Positions 1 to 15,000 of a stretch of 64,000 bases of DNA are shown piece by piece. Below the pieces are notes generated by a model that was not told where the DNA came from, did not search any database, and worked only from the letters and a program-made list of their open reading frames with translations. Position numbers and translations under genes: made by a program. The stretch covers positions 248,001 to 312,000 of the forward strand of contig CANLUL010000003.1 of NCBI GenBank assembly GCA_947494305.1. Reading direction: 5' to 3'. Each line of letters opens with the position of its first letter. Within the stretch, counting starts at the first letter, position 1. Source of the DNA: an uncultured Sphingomonadaceae bacterium. Its GTDB lineage: Bacteria > Pseudomonadota > Alphaproteobacteria > Sphingomonadales > Sphingomonadaceae.

Positions 1-3000
1 GTGATCTTCAAATTTCGGCCGGTGCCAGTGACTTTGACTACGCTCAACGGTTGAGCCGATCGCGCGGTCGCACAGGCACTGGTATTGCGATTGATTCCAC
101 ATTGCTCGGCGGCATGTTTGCAAATCGGATCAGGCTGGTTGGAAATGACCGAGGCGTTGGGGTAAACCTTCAAGGTGCCGTTGCATCACTACAGGATGAC
201 ATTTTTATAGAAGCGCCCGGCGCAATTTCTGTTGCCAGTGTGGTTGCGGCCAAGGACCTGGATATCCGTTCCGGGGATGGATCGATCACTATCTCTGATC
301 GGGCTTATGCGGCTGGCAATCTTGGTGTTGATGCTGCTGGTTCAATCCTAACCAGCGGACAATTTGTTGGCGCAGGTCATGATGTTTCCTTGCAAGCAGA
401 TGCAGGCATATCTGTAAACCAGGCAAGTATCTATGCCGGCCTGAACGTAGACGGTACACTGACCGGCGCGGGTTCGGTTGTGGCGACGACCGCTGGTGAT
501 GTTCAGCTGGATGGCGAAGTTCTCGCTACCCACCGGATATCTGTGGTTTCACAGGATTTGAATATCAGTACTGGATCGCAGATCACTGCATCCAATGTCG
601 CTATTCTGGCAAAAGATACCATCGTTGCTGGCAATATCTCATCACTTGGTGATCTTGGTCTTGCGGTTGATAGGATAAACGCTGAGGGGAATATTGTTGC
701 CAATGGATCGGTAGATATTGCTTCTAATGATGCCGTTCAGTTTTCAGGTATTGTGGCATCTGGGGAAGACTTGACGCTTGCTATCGATGGCGATGCCGAC
801 ATTGCAGGAATCGTTAGCGCAAGTGAAAGTCTCGCACTCGATGTTTCTGGCAATGCAAATGTTGGCGGTACGGTTGCGGCAAATGGTGCGATCGTGTTCT
901 CGTCACAACAGCTTGACCTGGGTGGCACTATTTCTGGCTTATCGGCGGTTGATATCTCTATCGCCGCACTATCGTCCGACGCGGCGACAGCACAGATTTC
1001 ATCCGATGGAAATGTAAATCTGCTCAGCGCTGGCAGCACCATTTTTGATGGCCAGCTGTTTGCGGGCGGCAATCTTACCGTGGACAGCGGGGACGCGATA
1101 AACCTGTCAGGTAGCTCACAAAGTGCTGGCAAGACGGTTTTGGATGCTGAAGCCATCACCTTGGCTGGCCAGGTAGTTTCCGATGACGGGATTAATGCGC
1201 TAGCAGGCAAATCTCTCAACGTCAGCGGCGCATTGCAATCCACATCTGATATAGATTTAGATGCTGGAGAAGCGATCACGCTAATGAGCTCGGCCCAAAT
1301 TGCTGCCGAAGGAATGCTGGCGGTTGAGGCGGGTACAGATCTCGGGCTGGCCGGTCGTATTTCAACCGGCGAAACAGCTGTTTTTGTCGCAGCACAGTCG
1401 ATTGATAACGCTGCTATCATAGGCAGTGTGGGCGGAATATCGTTAAATTCGGCGCGCATTGACAGCAAAGGAGTAATCAACAGTAGTGATCTAGTTGCCT
1501 TGAGCGCCGATGATATCGATATTGATGGTCAGTTGATTGGTGGCTCCGGTCTTTCGGTCAATGCATCGAACATCACCGCCGGAATAGATACAGATATACA
1601 GAGCGGCGGAAGCCTCTCGCTTGTCGCCTCTGAGAGCTTGTCTCTGGCGGGTCTATCGCAATCGGCGGGTGATACCGTGTTTCAGGCGGGTGACAACCTG
1701 ATCCTCGACATTACCGCGATCTCTGGGGGCGATATAGAGGGGCTGTCGGGCAATCAGCTTTCTGGTTCAGGTTCACTCACTGCAATTGGTAATCTGTCGC
1801 TAAATGCGCCAGAAATTGACGGTTCTTTTGCGCTTTCGGCGGTCGGCCGTGTCTCACTACAAAGCAGCTCAGGTGATCTCTCGCAGGCGGGTTCGATCCT
1901 GTCAGAAACCGATGTTGAAGTTGTTTCCAATGGGGATCTGGACATTTCGGGTAGCATCGCATCAGCTGGAATGCTGGCTCTGTCGGGCAAAAATTTGACC
2001 CTTGATGCCGAGCTGTTGGCTGAAGGTAAAGTTAAGGGTGTGTTCGACGGCGATGTACGTCTTGCCGGGAAAATTGATTCCAATGATGATATTGGCTTTT
2101 CGGCGAATACTATCACCAATGTCGCGGCGCTTACGACCCGGGGCAGTGTTTCGCTGACTGCACCCATCAGTCTCGTCAATGAGGGGGCGATCAGCGCGTT
2201 GGGCGGCGTCAATCTGAACGCCGGTGGCGTACTGATTCAAACAGGAGAAATTGAAACAGCTGGTGCGTTGAATTTCTCTGCGACCACTAACGTCACTTTG
2301 GAAGGCCGAATAGCGGCAAGTGGAAACATTACGGCCTTGGCGCTGAGTATCACAGCCAATGGTGTTTTGGAATCGGGCGACAGTATCAATTTGGAAGCAT
2401 CTGAAGATATTGAAGTCTCGTCTGCTGCATCGCTTTTTGCCCGTGAAACAATTGATTTAAATGCGGATGGTAATCTGTTTAACCACGGCCTCATCAGCGG
2501 CCGTGCAGTGAACATTGAAGCCGTCGACATTACCAATGCTGGCCGCGTGGAATCCGGTACAACCACCGATTTCCTGGCGAGTGGAGCGCTATCGAGCACA
2601 GGTGAAATAACCAGTATCGGGGCACTGAATTTGACTGGTGATAGCCTGTTACTGGACGGCAATACTGAAACTGGCAGCACCGCGACCGCAAATGCCCGAA
2701 ACAGCGTCACATTGCTTGGTGCGCTGTCCGCGCAGGATCAGGTGAGCATTTCGGGCGGTTCTGTCGATCTTGGTACCGCAGCATCATTGTTAAGCGATGC
2801 TGCGATAGGTGTGAACAGTTCGGGTCTTGCAAATCTTGCGGGTCTGGTCGGCGCGCAAGGTGATGTGACAGTTGCCGCAGTTTCCATTGTCAGTGACGGC
2901 GATATTCAATCAGGTTCCAATATTGTTCTGGCGCAATCGAATACCGGCTCGGTCAATCTGCGGTCCGGCGATTTATTCGCCGATGGAACAGTAAAAATTA

Positions 3001-6000
3001 CGGGCGATGTGGTTGAGATTGGCAATACCGTTACTGGTTTGCTGGGCCTTGATGTTGACGCCGGGTCTTTGACCACTGGTGTTGATAGCCTCCTGCAATC
3101 GGGAGATGTTCTTAAACTGAGATCTGTTGGCAATGCTGATCTGGATGGTAACCTTCTATCGCTGGGCGCTCTGGATGTGCTTGGTGGGGCAGATCTGGCT
3201 ATTTCGGGCAATTGGCAATCCAACGATCGAACTGCTCTAGCGGCAGCTGGAGACTTGATGCTGGATGGCAGTTTGCTGTCGTCCGGCATGATCGGCATCA
3301 GCGCCGCAAGTATTGATCTAAGTGGTGTAGCACAGTCCGATCAGGCATTTGAATTGCTGGGCGGAGTAGGCGGTATATCGATTGCTGGCAGTTTGTCTGC
3401 CCGAGGTAACATCGACCTTAGTACAGCTGCCCAGATTGACCTGACTGGCTCTCTGCTTAGCGGAGCAGCACTTGATCTAACGGGAGAAAACATCAACCTA
3501 ACCGGTGATTTAGCCGCTTTCGCTGACCTTGCAATAGAAGCAACCAATATAATCAACACTGATGTCGGCGTGAATATTGAAGCCGGCGGGGTGATAAACA
3601 TTACCGCTGCTGAACTGCAATCCGCTGCAGATATTTTGGCGGGAGATCAGCTTTTGGTCGATGTGGCTGGCAGCGCCGCTATCAGCGGTTTGATTCAATC
3701 ACAGGGTGCATTGGATGTGAACGCCGGCAGTGTGGACCTTGATGCCGAACTTTCCAGCCTTGGTAATATTTCCGTTGATGCGAATACCGGCCTTAGTTTG
3801 TCCGAGCAAGCCTCTTTGGCGAGCGGGGGTATGCTGACACTCGCAGCGGGTACGGATATTGCCAATAATGCAACGCTTAGTGCCGCGGGAGGCATCACAA
3901 TCAATGCCATTGGTGCAGCACAATCGACCGGGGCAATCGCCAGTGGTGCGACGATAGTAATTGACGCAGCCGAAGTCACACTTGTCGACGTTTCTGCGAT
4001 CGGCAATATCCAAGTTGACGCGGCTGGCACGCTTGATTTGTTGGGAGACATAGTAAGCGATGGCGATATCAACCTAGCTGCCGATGACATCGAAATTGCT
4101 GCGCTTTCCAACGTTGTTTCGGCAGGGTCTATATTCGGTGATGCATCGGATAGTCTTACCAATGCCGGCGTGTTTGTGGCGACATCCGATATTACCTTAA
4201 CCGCGGGAGGCGATCTGAATCATAGTGGGTCGCTGTTCACCGAAGCCAATGCGTTTCTTAGTGCTGGCAACGCTGCACTGCTAAATGGTGACATAGAAGC
4301 CGGATTGATCGTCAATATTGATGCAACGCGCGCGGATCTGTTGGCAACACTTACGGGTCTGACCGGCGTTGTGGTTACAGCGGATGACATTCTGGTCGGT
4401 AGTTCGGCCAATACCCAGAGCGGGACCACATTGGAATTGACCGCCAACAACAACCTGCTGATCAATGGCAGTCTTTTGGCGCTGGGCAATCTCGCATTGG
4501 ATGCCGGTAGTCTGCTAGATTTTGCTGGTGATGCGCAAGCTGGCGGTAATGCAACGCTTAGCTCAGATGATATTCTGAGTTTCACTGGTTCTCTCATTTC
4601 CAATGGCGATGTCAGTTTGCAGGCTTCCGATCTGCGTTTGACCGGCGGAACGATTGGAGCGGGTAACGCGCTGTCAGTCATCAGCGCAAATGATTTAGCT
4701 TTGGCTACAAATTTGTCTTCCGTGGCAGATATTACCGTGCAGTCTGGTGGTAACCTTGATCTGACAGGTGATCTGACCAGCAACAATTCTGTGATATTGT
4801 CGGGCAACAATATAGATATTGCCAGCATAGTTTCCGGTCAAAATCTTGTCGCTATTGATGCCGCTGCGGCTTTGATCTTTTCAAATACCGCCATCATCGC
4901 AAGCGGCGGACTGATTGACATTGATGCCGGTTCATCAATGAACAATGCCGGTTTGATAAGCGCCGTGATGGTGGATATTGCTGCTGCTGATATAGTTAGC
5001 ACAGACCGCATAGAAAGCAGCTCAACAGTTGACCTGTCGGCCAGTGGATCGCTGACCAGCACCGGAGAAATAGCCAGCGTCGGCGCGCTTGCTCTAACCG
5101 CGGATAGTCTGTCGCTTGGCGGGATAACCGAGACCAGTAGCACGGTGACCTTGAACGCCAACGATACCGTGATGCTGACGGGCACTTTGTCGGCGCAGGA
5201 CGATATTGATCTAAGTGCGGGTACAGTAGATCTGCAGGGCAGCTCTCTGCTTGTTTCAAATGCCGATATTTCTTTGACCGGCAATGGTGCGGTGATTGCG
5301 GATGGTACCGTGTTCACTCCCGGAGCGCTTGATATCATTGGCGGTACGTTGAACATTGGTGGAGTGGTTCAAAGCCTCGCGAGATTTGATGCGAACGTTC
5401 AATCGGCCGATATCAGCGGAGCCCTGTTTAGCGATCAGGTGATCACGGTTGATACAGGGGCCGGGGACCTAGCGATTTCTGGAGCCATTGTCGCTGGTGC
5501 AGGATTGAACTTGACCAGTGCGAATTTGGCGGCGACCGCCACGGCCGAACTTTTTGCAAGTGGTCCGGTGGCAATATCAACCGTCGAGGCGATTAACCTC
5601 AATGGCATATTGTCTGGCGGGAACACTATAGGAATTGATGCTGGAACGGATATTATCCTAGGCGCAGAAATTGTCGGTCAGGATGATGTTTCAATTCAAG
5701 CGGGTGGCAGCCTCAATCAAAATGGGATTATAGAAACAGCTGGCAATCTGGATCTAAGCGGTCTCGATCTGCGAGTCGATGGACGTCTGACGAGTTTGAA
5801 GGATCTGTTGCTTAGCGGTGGCAATATAGAATTAACGGTAGCGTCGGAGGTGCAATCTGCTCAATCGATCTCGGTTGATGCTGTGCAAAACCTGACAGCG
5901 TCGGGCTCCGTTCTTGCGGTTGGCAGCCCCGGTTTCGGCAATATTGATTTACGTGGCGGCAGCTTGCAGACCGCTGGAAGCATGGTCGGCAGCGGTGATG

Positions 6001-9000
6001 TAACGCTTGGTGCAACTGGTGCACTTGTCTCTGCATCGGATATTGAAGCGGGAGGTGTGGTAAATCTATCAGGTGAAGGCGTTAGTTCTGCTGGTTCGCT
6101 AACTTCTGTTTCGCTGGATATAGATGCCAAAAATGGTCACTTGCTTTTAAACGGTGATGCATCTGCGGTGTCCGACATCACGTTGCGGTCGGCGGGCTTG
6201 ATCGAAGTAAATAATGCGCTCGTCACCGATCAAGATCTGGATATCGACGCCGGTAGTTTGATCGTCAACGCCACGCTATCCGCCTTGCAAAGCATAAATG
6301 TTGATACCGTGGGCGCCGCAAATATTGGCACCAATGGCGCGTTGATTACCAATGGCGCAATTGTCGCTGATCTTGGTTCGCTGGTTAATGCCGGCACGAT
6401 CAGTACCTTTGTTACCGATAACCTCAACATTATCACCAGTAGCAGTCTGACGAATAGTGGTCTGATTTTGAGTGGCGGTGGGCTCGATCTGAACAGCGCG
6501 AATTTCGTCAATAGCGGAGATATTGGCGCGGATGGCGCGATCGAAATTGCGGCTCTGGGCAATGTCGATATTGCGGATACCGGCCGCATTGTCGGGCAGA
6601 GCAGTCTTAAAATTGGCGCAGCGAACATCAATACCGGCGGTGTATTGCGATCTGAAGCGGATATTGACCTTATAGCTGCAGGAGCGGTTTCAGTTCGCAC
6701 CCCCAGTCAAATTAGTGCGGCAGGCGATATTGATCTGGTCAGCGGGTCGAACAGTGACCTGAACGGACTAATCGTCGCAGACAATCAGCTCGCTATTGAT
6801 GCCACTGGAAACGTTACTGGCGGTGCTAGGTTGGAATCGGGAACAGCATTGTCCGTTGGCGGTTCGCAGATTGACCTGCAGGGCGATATTACAAGCTTCG
6901 GAACGACCACCATCAATGCAATTGGTGATTTGAGCCTGGATGGAGTGATCAGTTCGATTGGAATTGTGGACCTTTCCGGCCAACAACTATTGCTGGACGA
7001 AAGCGGCCAGATATTAAGTGATGCGAATATCACCATAGCCGCTGATAGGTTCGAAGCTTTTGGCGCGATAAGCACTGGAAATGATATTTCGGTGAATGCT
7101 GATGAAATCACATTGGCAAATAGCATGCTTTCCGGCGGCAATATTGATTTATCAGCAGCAGCGGGAAGCATTGATGTGACTGCCACCCGCTTCAACAACG
7201 CACTCGGTGCAAACACGAACGGATTTGTTGGGGCATCTGGCACAGTTGCGCTGGTCGCCGATAGTGTGATGAGTGGCGGATCGATAGTTGGGTTAGCAGG
7301 CCTGTCGATTGATGCAGGCGATATCAACATCGCCGGTACAGCCAGTTTGGAAAGTAACAATCAAGTTACGTTGGATGCATCAAGAGATATTGATACCGCA
7401 GGTATAATCTCGGGATTTTCTGGTGTCACGATCACTAGCGGCGGTAGCCTAAACAAAAGCGGTGGCACGATAGGGGCGAACGGAGCGATAACCCTAACAG
7501 CTGTCGCGGCTTTCTCAAACATCGGGGATATTGGGACGGGAAGTTTGCTTACCATTGAAGCGCAAAGTCTTCAGAGCAGTGGTAACTTGATCGGTGATAT
7601 CGGTGTCTCATTGACCAGTCTTTCTGGCGATATCGAATTGGCGGGCCGGATTGATACGGGTGTTGCCAACATCGGGATAAGCTCGGCTGCCGATTTGATC
7701 AACTCTGCCATCATAGTGTCGGAAGATGCCGTGGCGTTATTGGCTGTTGGCAATCTCACCAATACCGGTTTGATCTATGCACAAAATAATCTGGGATTGA
7801 ATGTTGGTGGCTTGCTGGACAACCAGGGTAGCCTGCTCACACCAAATAACCTCGAAATTGTCACTGCCAGTTTTGCCAATAGCGGCGTCATCAGCAGCGC
7901 CAATGATTTCGCACTTACTGCCAATTCCATTGATCTTGGCGGCAGCATTAGTTCGCAGGGTGATATTGATCTAACCGCAACAAATGGCCTGCTTTCGGTA
8001 AGCGCATCGCTTCTTGCTAATAATATCACGCTTGAGAGCGAAAATGGCTCGCTGTTGTTAACCGAGAGCTCTGATCTTGGGGCTATTGAGTCCTTAGCGC
8101 TCTCTGCGAGCGACGACATTCAAATCGATGGATTGGTGAATTCCAATCTTTCTACCCAGGTGACGACTACCACCGGGGATATTTCTTTAGGTGCGTTGGC
8201 CAATGTGGGTTCGGCGGCCAATTTGTTGATCAATGCTGGCGGAACACTCGACAATAGCGGAGTGGTTCAGGCCGCAGGAACGGTCACTTTGATCGGTGAT
8301 ATGATCGAAACCGGTTCGGTATTTTCAAATGATACAGTGATCGTCACCGGGCAAAACGGTGTCACCATCTCCGGATCAATCGATGCGCTGGGAGATGTTA
8401 CGGTTGCTACAACCACTGGTAGCATCGATATTGCGAACAGCGGAAATCTATTCTCTCAAACTGAGATATCATTGGATGCGCAAACTGCAATCAACAACGC
8501 TGGCTCGATTGGAGCCGAGGGTGATATCCGATTACAGACCGCCACCGTTGGTCAAATTGGCTCGACTGGCAACATCATTTCCAACACCGGAAATTTAACA
8601 TTCACAGCCGAGCAGGTCAGCCTTGGCGGCATCACGTCTACAATCGATCAATTGCTGGTCAGCGGTGAAGATCTAGAAATTGCAGGTCTAGTCCAATCCG
8701 GAACGGCATTTGTCGGAAATTTTGATGATGTCACCATAACCGGAACGGGGCGTTTGCACTCAGATGTCGGTATCTCGCTCAACGTTGAAAATCTCACCAA
8801 TGACAATGTGATCAGTTCCGCCGGGGCGATTGATATTCAAGCGACAGAGCAGATTGTTAACAACGCTGGCTTTACGGCAGGTGACGATCCTTCGGCTCTT
8901 ATCGGCATAGTTGCTGGAAGCGATATTACATTGAATGCTAACTCGGTGAGCGGAGCGGGAGACTATATTTCTTCGGGTTCCATATCGATCACGAGCGGCG

Positions 9001-12000
9001 CGAGCGATTTTGGTGGAATCGTCAGTTCTGCGGGCCCACTGGACATCAATGTATCAAGTTTGACGCTTTCCGGAAGCTTGATTTCTGAAACTTCTATCAA
9101 TGCGATGGCTTCCGGTGCGACTTTGATCGAAACGGGCGGAATTGTCAGTGCAGGCACTGTCAGTGGCGGAGGAACCATCTCCCTCGTCAGTGGCACAAAT
9201 CTGTCCAATGCTGGCACGATTTCCGGAAACCAGAATGTCACACTTAACGCGCTCAATGATCTGGTTTCTACGGGCAGTATTTTCTCAAATGCAGCTCTGG
9301 CATTATCAAGTACATCTGGTGATATTGATGTATCGGGTCAGACGGTTGGTCTGAGTTTGATAAATTTTGCGGCGCGCGACATCGGCATTTCCGGCATATC
9401 GGGCAGCAACGGAACTATCCAGGTTGATGCAGACCGCAATATCACCACAGCAGGACAGGTCACCGGAGCAGATATTGATTTTAACGCCGACAATGGGTTG
9501 ATCAATTTTGCAATCGGTACGGATATATTATCCAACAATGACCTAACCGCCAATGGCGCCAGAATAATCAATGCCGGCCTCACTAGCGCTGTCGGGAACA
9601 TCGATATTGTCGCCACGACCAACATCGCATCTGGCTTGTCAGCCGATATCATGATGAATGGTGCAATCGTAGCTGGCGGAAACATTGTACTGGATGCGGG
9701 CGATGATATCTCAATTTCCGCTGGTACGGTTAACACCGCTTCCAATGGTGTGATATCAAGGCAGGTTTCTGGGCAAAATATTTCTCTAAACGGCAATCAA
9801 ATCGATGTCGCTGCTGCGGTCATCGCGACTGACGATATTAATTTCAACACAAGTTCGAACACACAGGCAGCAAATGTTAACATCGCCGGTACGGGGATTG
9901 TTAGCAGTGCTTCGGGCGATGTTATCGTCAACCTTGGATCCGCTGGCACCGGTGATCGCAGTTTTGAAACACTAACAGGAAGCAATATCTTTGCTGGCGG
10001 TGTTTTTAACGTCATCAATGCTGATTCAATCCGTATTGCTGGCGATGCCGCCGCGCTTTCCGCTGTTAGTGTGAATGCCGTTGATAGCATCATGGTCAGA
10101 GCGACCGGATCGCTGCAATCAAATGGATCAATCGATGTCGTGACCAGCGCCGCAGGTAACGCTGATTTCATAGATATTGCCGGTCAAATCCGCGCTGAAG
10201 ACGTTACGCTCAATACCGGTGTGTTGAATGTCAGCGGGCTTGTCGGATCCAATAATGATATTGGCCTGACGGTTATGGATGCGAACCTGTCTGGCCAAAT
10301 AGCCGCCGGTCGTGATTTGAACATAGACGCTACCAATATCACCGTAGAACAGGGCGCCGTGGTTACTGCCGGCCGAGATTTGATCGACAATAGCTCGTCG
10401 TCAGCCACAATCGATGGAACAATAGGAGCAGGTCGTTTGGTCTCGCTGTGGCCCGATCAACTGACTATCGGCACTAACGGCCTGATATTCTCTGACGGCG
10501 ATATCATAATCAATGCCGCGAACATTGCCCCCATTGCTGGCACGATTCAGGCCCAGGGCAATACCCAGGGCGATATTGATATAGTGACAACGGGTACGAT
10601 CGATATTGCGAGCAGCGGAAATATCCTTTCGCTGGCGGGCAATATCGATCTGACCGGTGGATCGCATATCAATCAATTGGGCCGGGTACAGGGCGGCGGG
10701 CAAGTCGCTCTGTCATCAACTTCGGGTAACATTACCATTGATGGTGTGATTGCATCGGGCAGCACCGTCTCGCTCGATGCGGCACGGGGCTCTATCGGTA
10801 TCGGAGCTTCTGGAATAATCAGTGTCCAGGGGGATGCTCGCTCTATTGGGCTTAACAGCATCGATGGCAGTGGCGCCAATATTCGAATTGCCTCTCGGGA
10901 TGCGATCAACAATGCGGGTACTATTTTCACCGACGGAAGTGCCTTTTTCGAAAGTAAAAATAGTAACATCACGAACAGCGGTCAGATTACTGGCTTGGGT
11001 CAAACTGTATTCCGAACGGACAATGGCGATTTCATTAATGCTTCGGGCGAAGTTTTCGCCGGATCAATTGCCCTGTTGCAAAGCGAGGATTTTGTTAACA
11101 GCGGAACGTTTACCGCTGCAAATGACCTTCTGATAAATGCACCCAATATTACCAATAGTGGCTTGCTTGGTGCCAATGGCAATCTCGACCTAATCAGCGG
11201 TGGCATCTTTACCAATACAGGCACCATATTTGCGGGAGGCAATCTGGGGATCAATGCCGCTGGCGCCTTCACCAATGATGAAGCGGTCATATTGGCGCTG
11301 GGCGATATCAGCATTACCGCAGCCAGTGTCCTGAACAGCTCAGCGCAAATCGAATCCTTGGGCGGCGCGATTACGATCAACACCGGTAACCTGACCAATG
11401 AGATTAAGACGCTTACTATAGTTACAGAAGGCGGCCCGGGTTCGGGTGGTGATCAAGTTGTCACGGTTAATACGGGTGCCGCTGAAATCGTAAGTGCTGC
11501 TAACTTGTCGGTTAATTCCAGTGGAACAGTCACCAACAGCAATTCAAACATTTTGGCAGGTGGCGATATCAATATCACGGCTGGGACAGTCAATAATATA
11601 GCCGACACAGTCCGCCGGACGGTAGTCTCGGGTCTTGGCAACATAGTGACGGTCTGCCTGCAGGCTGGACAAAATGGCACAGGTTGTTCGGAGCCTGAAA
11701 CGGGTACAGTGCAGCAAATTCGAGATTTGGGATTTGGAGGCTTCCTAAATCGCGTTTGTACGCGCAGAATAACCAGCGGTTGCCTCCTTTCGGGCGATCC
11801 AACAGTTACGTCGGTTACCACTGACAATCCGTTGCCAACAATCATCCAGGCCGGCGGAACGCTGGCTATAAATGTCTCGGGGCTCGGCAATGGTAGTTTT
11901 GTAGATGGTGTTGCGGTAAACGGCAGTGGTGACCCCCTGCCAACCGATGGCAGCACAGCAGGTAACGGTTCGTCGCCCGTTGCTATCTCCGGGTCGACAC

Positions 12001-15000
12001 CTCTAACGTCCAGTGTTTCCACGGGCTCAGCCGCCGCCGGACAAACCGCTGGTGGAGGAATGACGCAAACCGCACGGAATACTGCAAATGATGTTAACGG
12101 GAGTGCCGCGCGTGATGTAGTAACCGGCGGAAATGGCAACGGAGCGTCAGGCAATCTCGGCGTGACAGGAACCGTGAACAGTCCCGGTGAAAATTCAGTG
12201 GGAGCGGGCACGATTGGTAGCGTGAATGTTGGTGCAACTGGCGCCAATGGATCGTCTTCGTCGGTTGGTCCAACAACCCTTGATGATGCAGCTGCTGCGC
12301 GCACTGCCAATGCGCCGACCGGCCTTGGCAAGGTAGGACTTGGTAATTCTGTTACTCCAGTTGGGACCCCTGGCGCACAAGTGACGTCAACAGCCAATGC
12401 CAGCGATAATACCCGCTCGGCCGGCACCGGCACGATTTCCCGTCCGATGATCGCAGATAACCAGCCGCAGGTAGACGTGACAAATGTGGCCGGCCCTTCG
12501 GTTGAGATTTCCGGTATCGGGACGGTTGATCCAGCTTCTATCGGAGGCGTTGTTGCTGAATCGGCATTGGTCGATATTGAAACGCCAGTTGCCAATTTCG
12601 GCGGTGGCGGGACCGATACTGGTGTGGACGCGGTGACAGCAGAAACAACCGCAATAGATGGTTCGCAATTGATGGCTGACAACGCCAGTATCGCTGACGC
12701 AATGCGTTCACAGGTTATTTTTGGTTGCGCAACTTTGGCGGTGCCGTCAATCATCGGCAGGGATGGCGGCCTTGGAAATTTCGTGTTCAATTTCCTAGCC
12801 GGTTTCGAGCTAGTTGATGGTCAGAACGGATTTGACTTTGCCAATGGGAATTCGCTCTTCACTTTCAATGATGCGCCCGGTTCACGATTCCTGTTCACCA
12901 CCAATCCGGGTTTTTCCGACACAGCCGCTTTGTTTGATTCTGATTTTTTCTTTGACCAGCTTGATGTTGATCGGGACACAAACTTCCTTCGCCTGGGAGA
13001 CGGTTTTTTTGAAAGCCTTTTGATTTCACAGCAAGTACAAGAAGCGACCAATCAGGCGCAACTACCGCAATTTGGCAGCGCGCTGGATCAGGCCCAAGCT
13101 CTGATGCAAGCGGCTGCGGATCAACAGGTTGGGTTGGGTCTTTCCGTCGGAACCGCATTAACGGCTGATCAGGTCGCGTCTCTGGCCACTAGCATTGTTT
13201 GGTGGGTGTCGAGTGTTTTTGATGGCCGCGATGTTCTTGTACCGGTTGTCTATCTGGCGGCATCAGATCGCAAGAACCTGACAAACGGAGCTGTGCTGGC
13301 GGGCAATAATGTCGCTCTGAACATCGCAGGGGACATCGAAAATACAGGAAGCATAAAGGCCGCCAATATCGCTTCGTTGACCGCTGGTGGATCGATCGTA
13401 AATCGCGACGGCGGAACAATTGCCGGCGGTATCGTCATTGCTGATGCCGCGCGCGATATTATCAACCGAAATGCATCCATTTCTGGCGGTGATATTCTGT
13501 TGCAGGCGGGCCGCGATATTGACATCGGGGCAGTGGTTGCCGTTGATACGCAAACCAGCCGGACAGACGGACGCAAGGGCCGCTTCCGGGAAAGCGCCTC
13601 TACCAGAACTACGGTTACCGGATCGACCATTGCCGCGGACGGCACGCTTATTGTGGGCGCGGGCCGTGACCTGAATGTGACGGCGAGCACGGTACAGGCG
13701 GGCGGTGATCTGTCTCTCAGCGCCGATCGCAACATCAATATCGGCGGCATTACCGGAGAGAATAGCAGTTCGGAAAGCTGGAAAACCGGCAAGAAATATT
13801 ACGGTGAGAAAAGTAGCTCAAACCAGGTCTTTGTGGGTTCCAACATTACTGCCGGCGGTGATTTGAACGTCGATGCGGGCCGCGCTCTGACTATTGAGGG
13901 CAGCAATCTTGCCGCTGGCAGCAGCGCCCGGATTGTTGGTACAGATGCGATCACCATCGGGTCGGTGACCGAGACCCGCACGGCGACCTTGGATGAGCGT
14001 AAGAAACGCAACACCGACAGTCGCGATTTCACCGCAACCAGCAATGTGCTGAGCACGATTGATGTCGGGGGCGACCTTTCTATTGGCAGCGCTGGTGATC
14101 TGCAAATCCGGGGCGGATCGGTGAATGCCGTGGGCGCAGTCAATGTAGCGGCGAACAATATCGACATTACCGGCGTCATCGACAGCAGCAGTGAGACGAT
14201 CAATACCAAGCGGGTGAAGAAAGGCCTGCTGTCCAAAAAGACAACCACCACCCGCATCGAAAGCGATCAGGAGCTGGTGATACAGTCCACCCTCTCGGGC
14301 GATACTGTGGGCCTATTCAGCATCGGCGATACCACAATATTGGGTTCCAACGTGGTCGGCACCGGCGACGTCAGCGCAGTTGCGGGCGGCGATATCGTGA
14401 TCGGCGCGCTTCAGCAAAACAGCCGCGAGCTGGAAGATATCAAGGTCAAGAAATCCGGTTTTAGCATCGGCAGCGGCGGGTTGTTTATCGGCAAGTCAAA
14501 AGTTCAGAATGAAGACGGCATCAAGACCGCCACCAATGTCGGATCACTGATCGGATCTTCGGATGGCAATGTGACGATAAACGCCACAGACGCATTGGGT
14601 ATAACGGCGAGCCGCATCATTGCACCGGGAACGGTTGATCTGGCAGGGCAGCAGGTAACCATCGACAATGAACTTGATACCGCCGAAACGCTGAGCAAAA
14701 CCAAACAGTCTTCCTTTGGCTTGTCGATCAAGCTCTATGAAAATGTTTCTGGCGCGGTGAACAGCGTCGCCAATACACCGTCGCGGATTTCGAATGGCGC
14801 ATCGGGCGGTGCTGCCCAGGCGGGTATTACCGCTGCCTCCGAAACATTACGCGCGATCAGTGCGGTACAGGGTGCGATCGGCAATGCTGCGGGTATCTCC
14901 GCCAATCTTGGTTTTTCCAAATCCAAATCGCAGACCGAGACAAAGGCCGAGCAGGTCGCGGGATCAACCATCGCAGCGGGGGATATCTCCGTTCGGTCGG

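Noticed and set aside
200-11400. Periodic short repeats that could suggest a CRISPR or tandem array
   Set aside because: The period is that of protein beta-helix rungs and the bases vary; no constant repeat with unique spacers.
11453-12790. Long open frame on the minus strand (445 codons) inside cdiA
   Set aside because: Antisense to the low-complexity part of cdiA; its Pro/Ser/Thr-rich product mirrors the Gly/Thr/Asn repeats and has no family pattern or ribosome-binding site.
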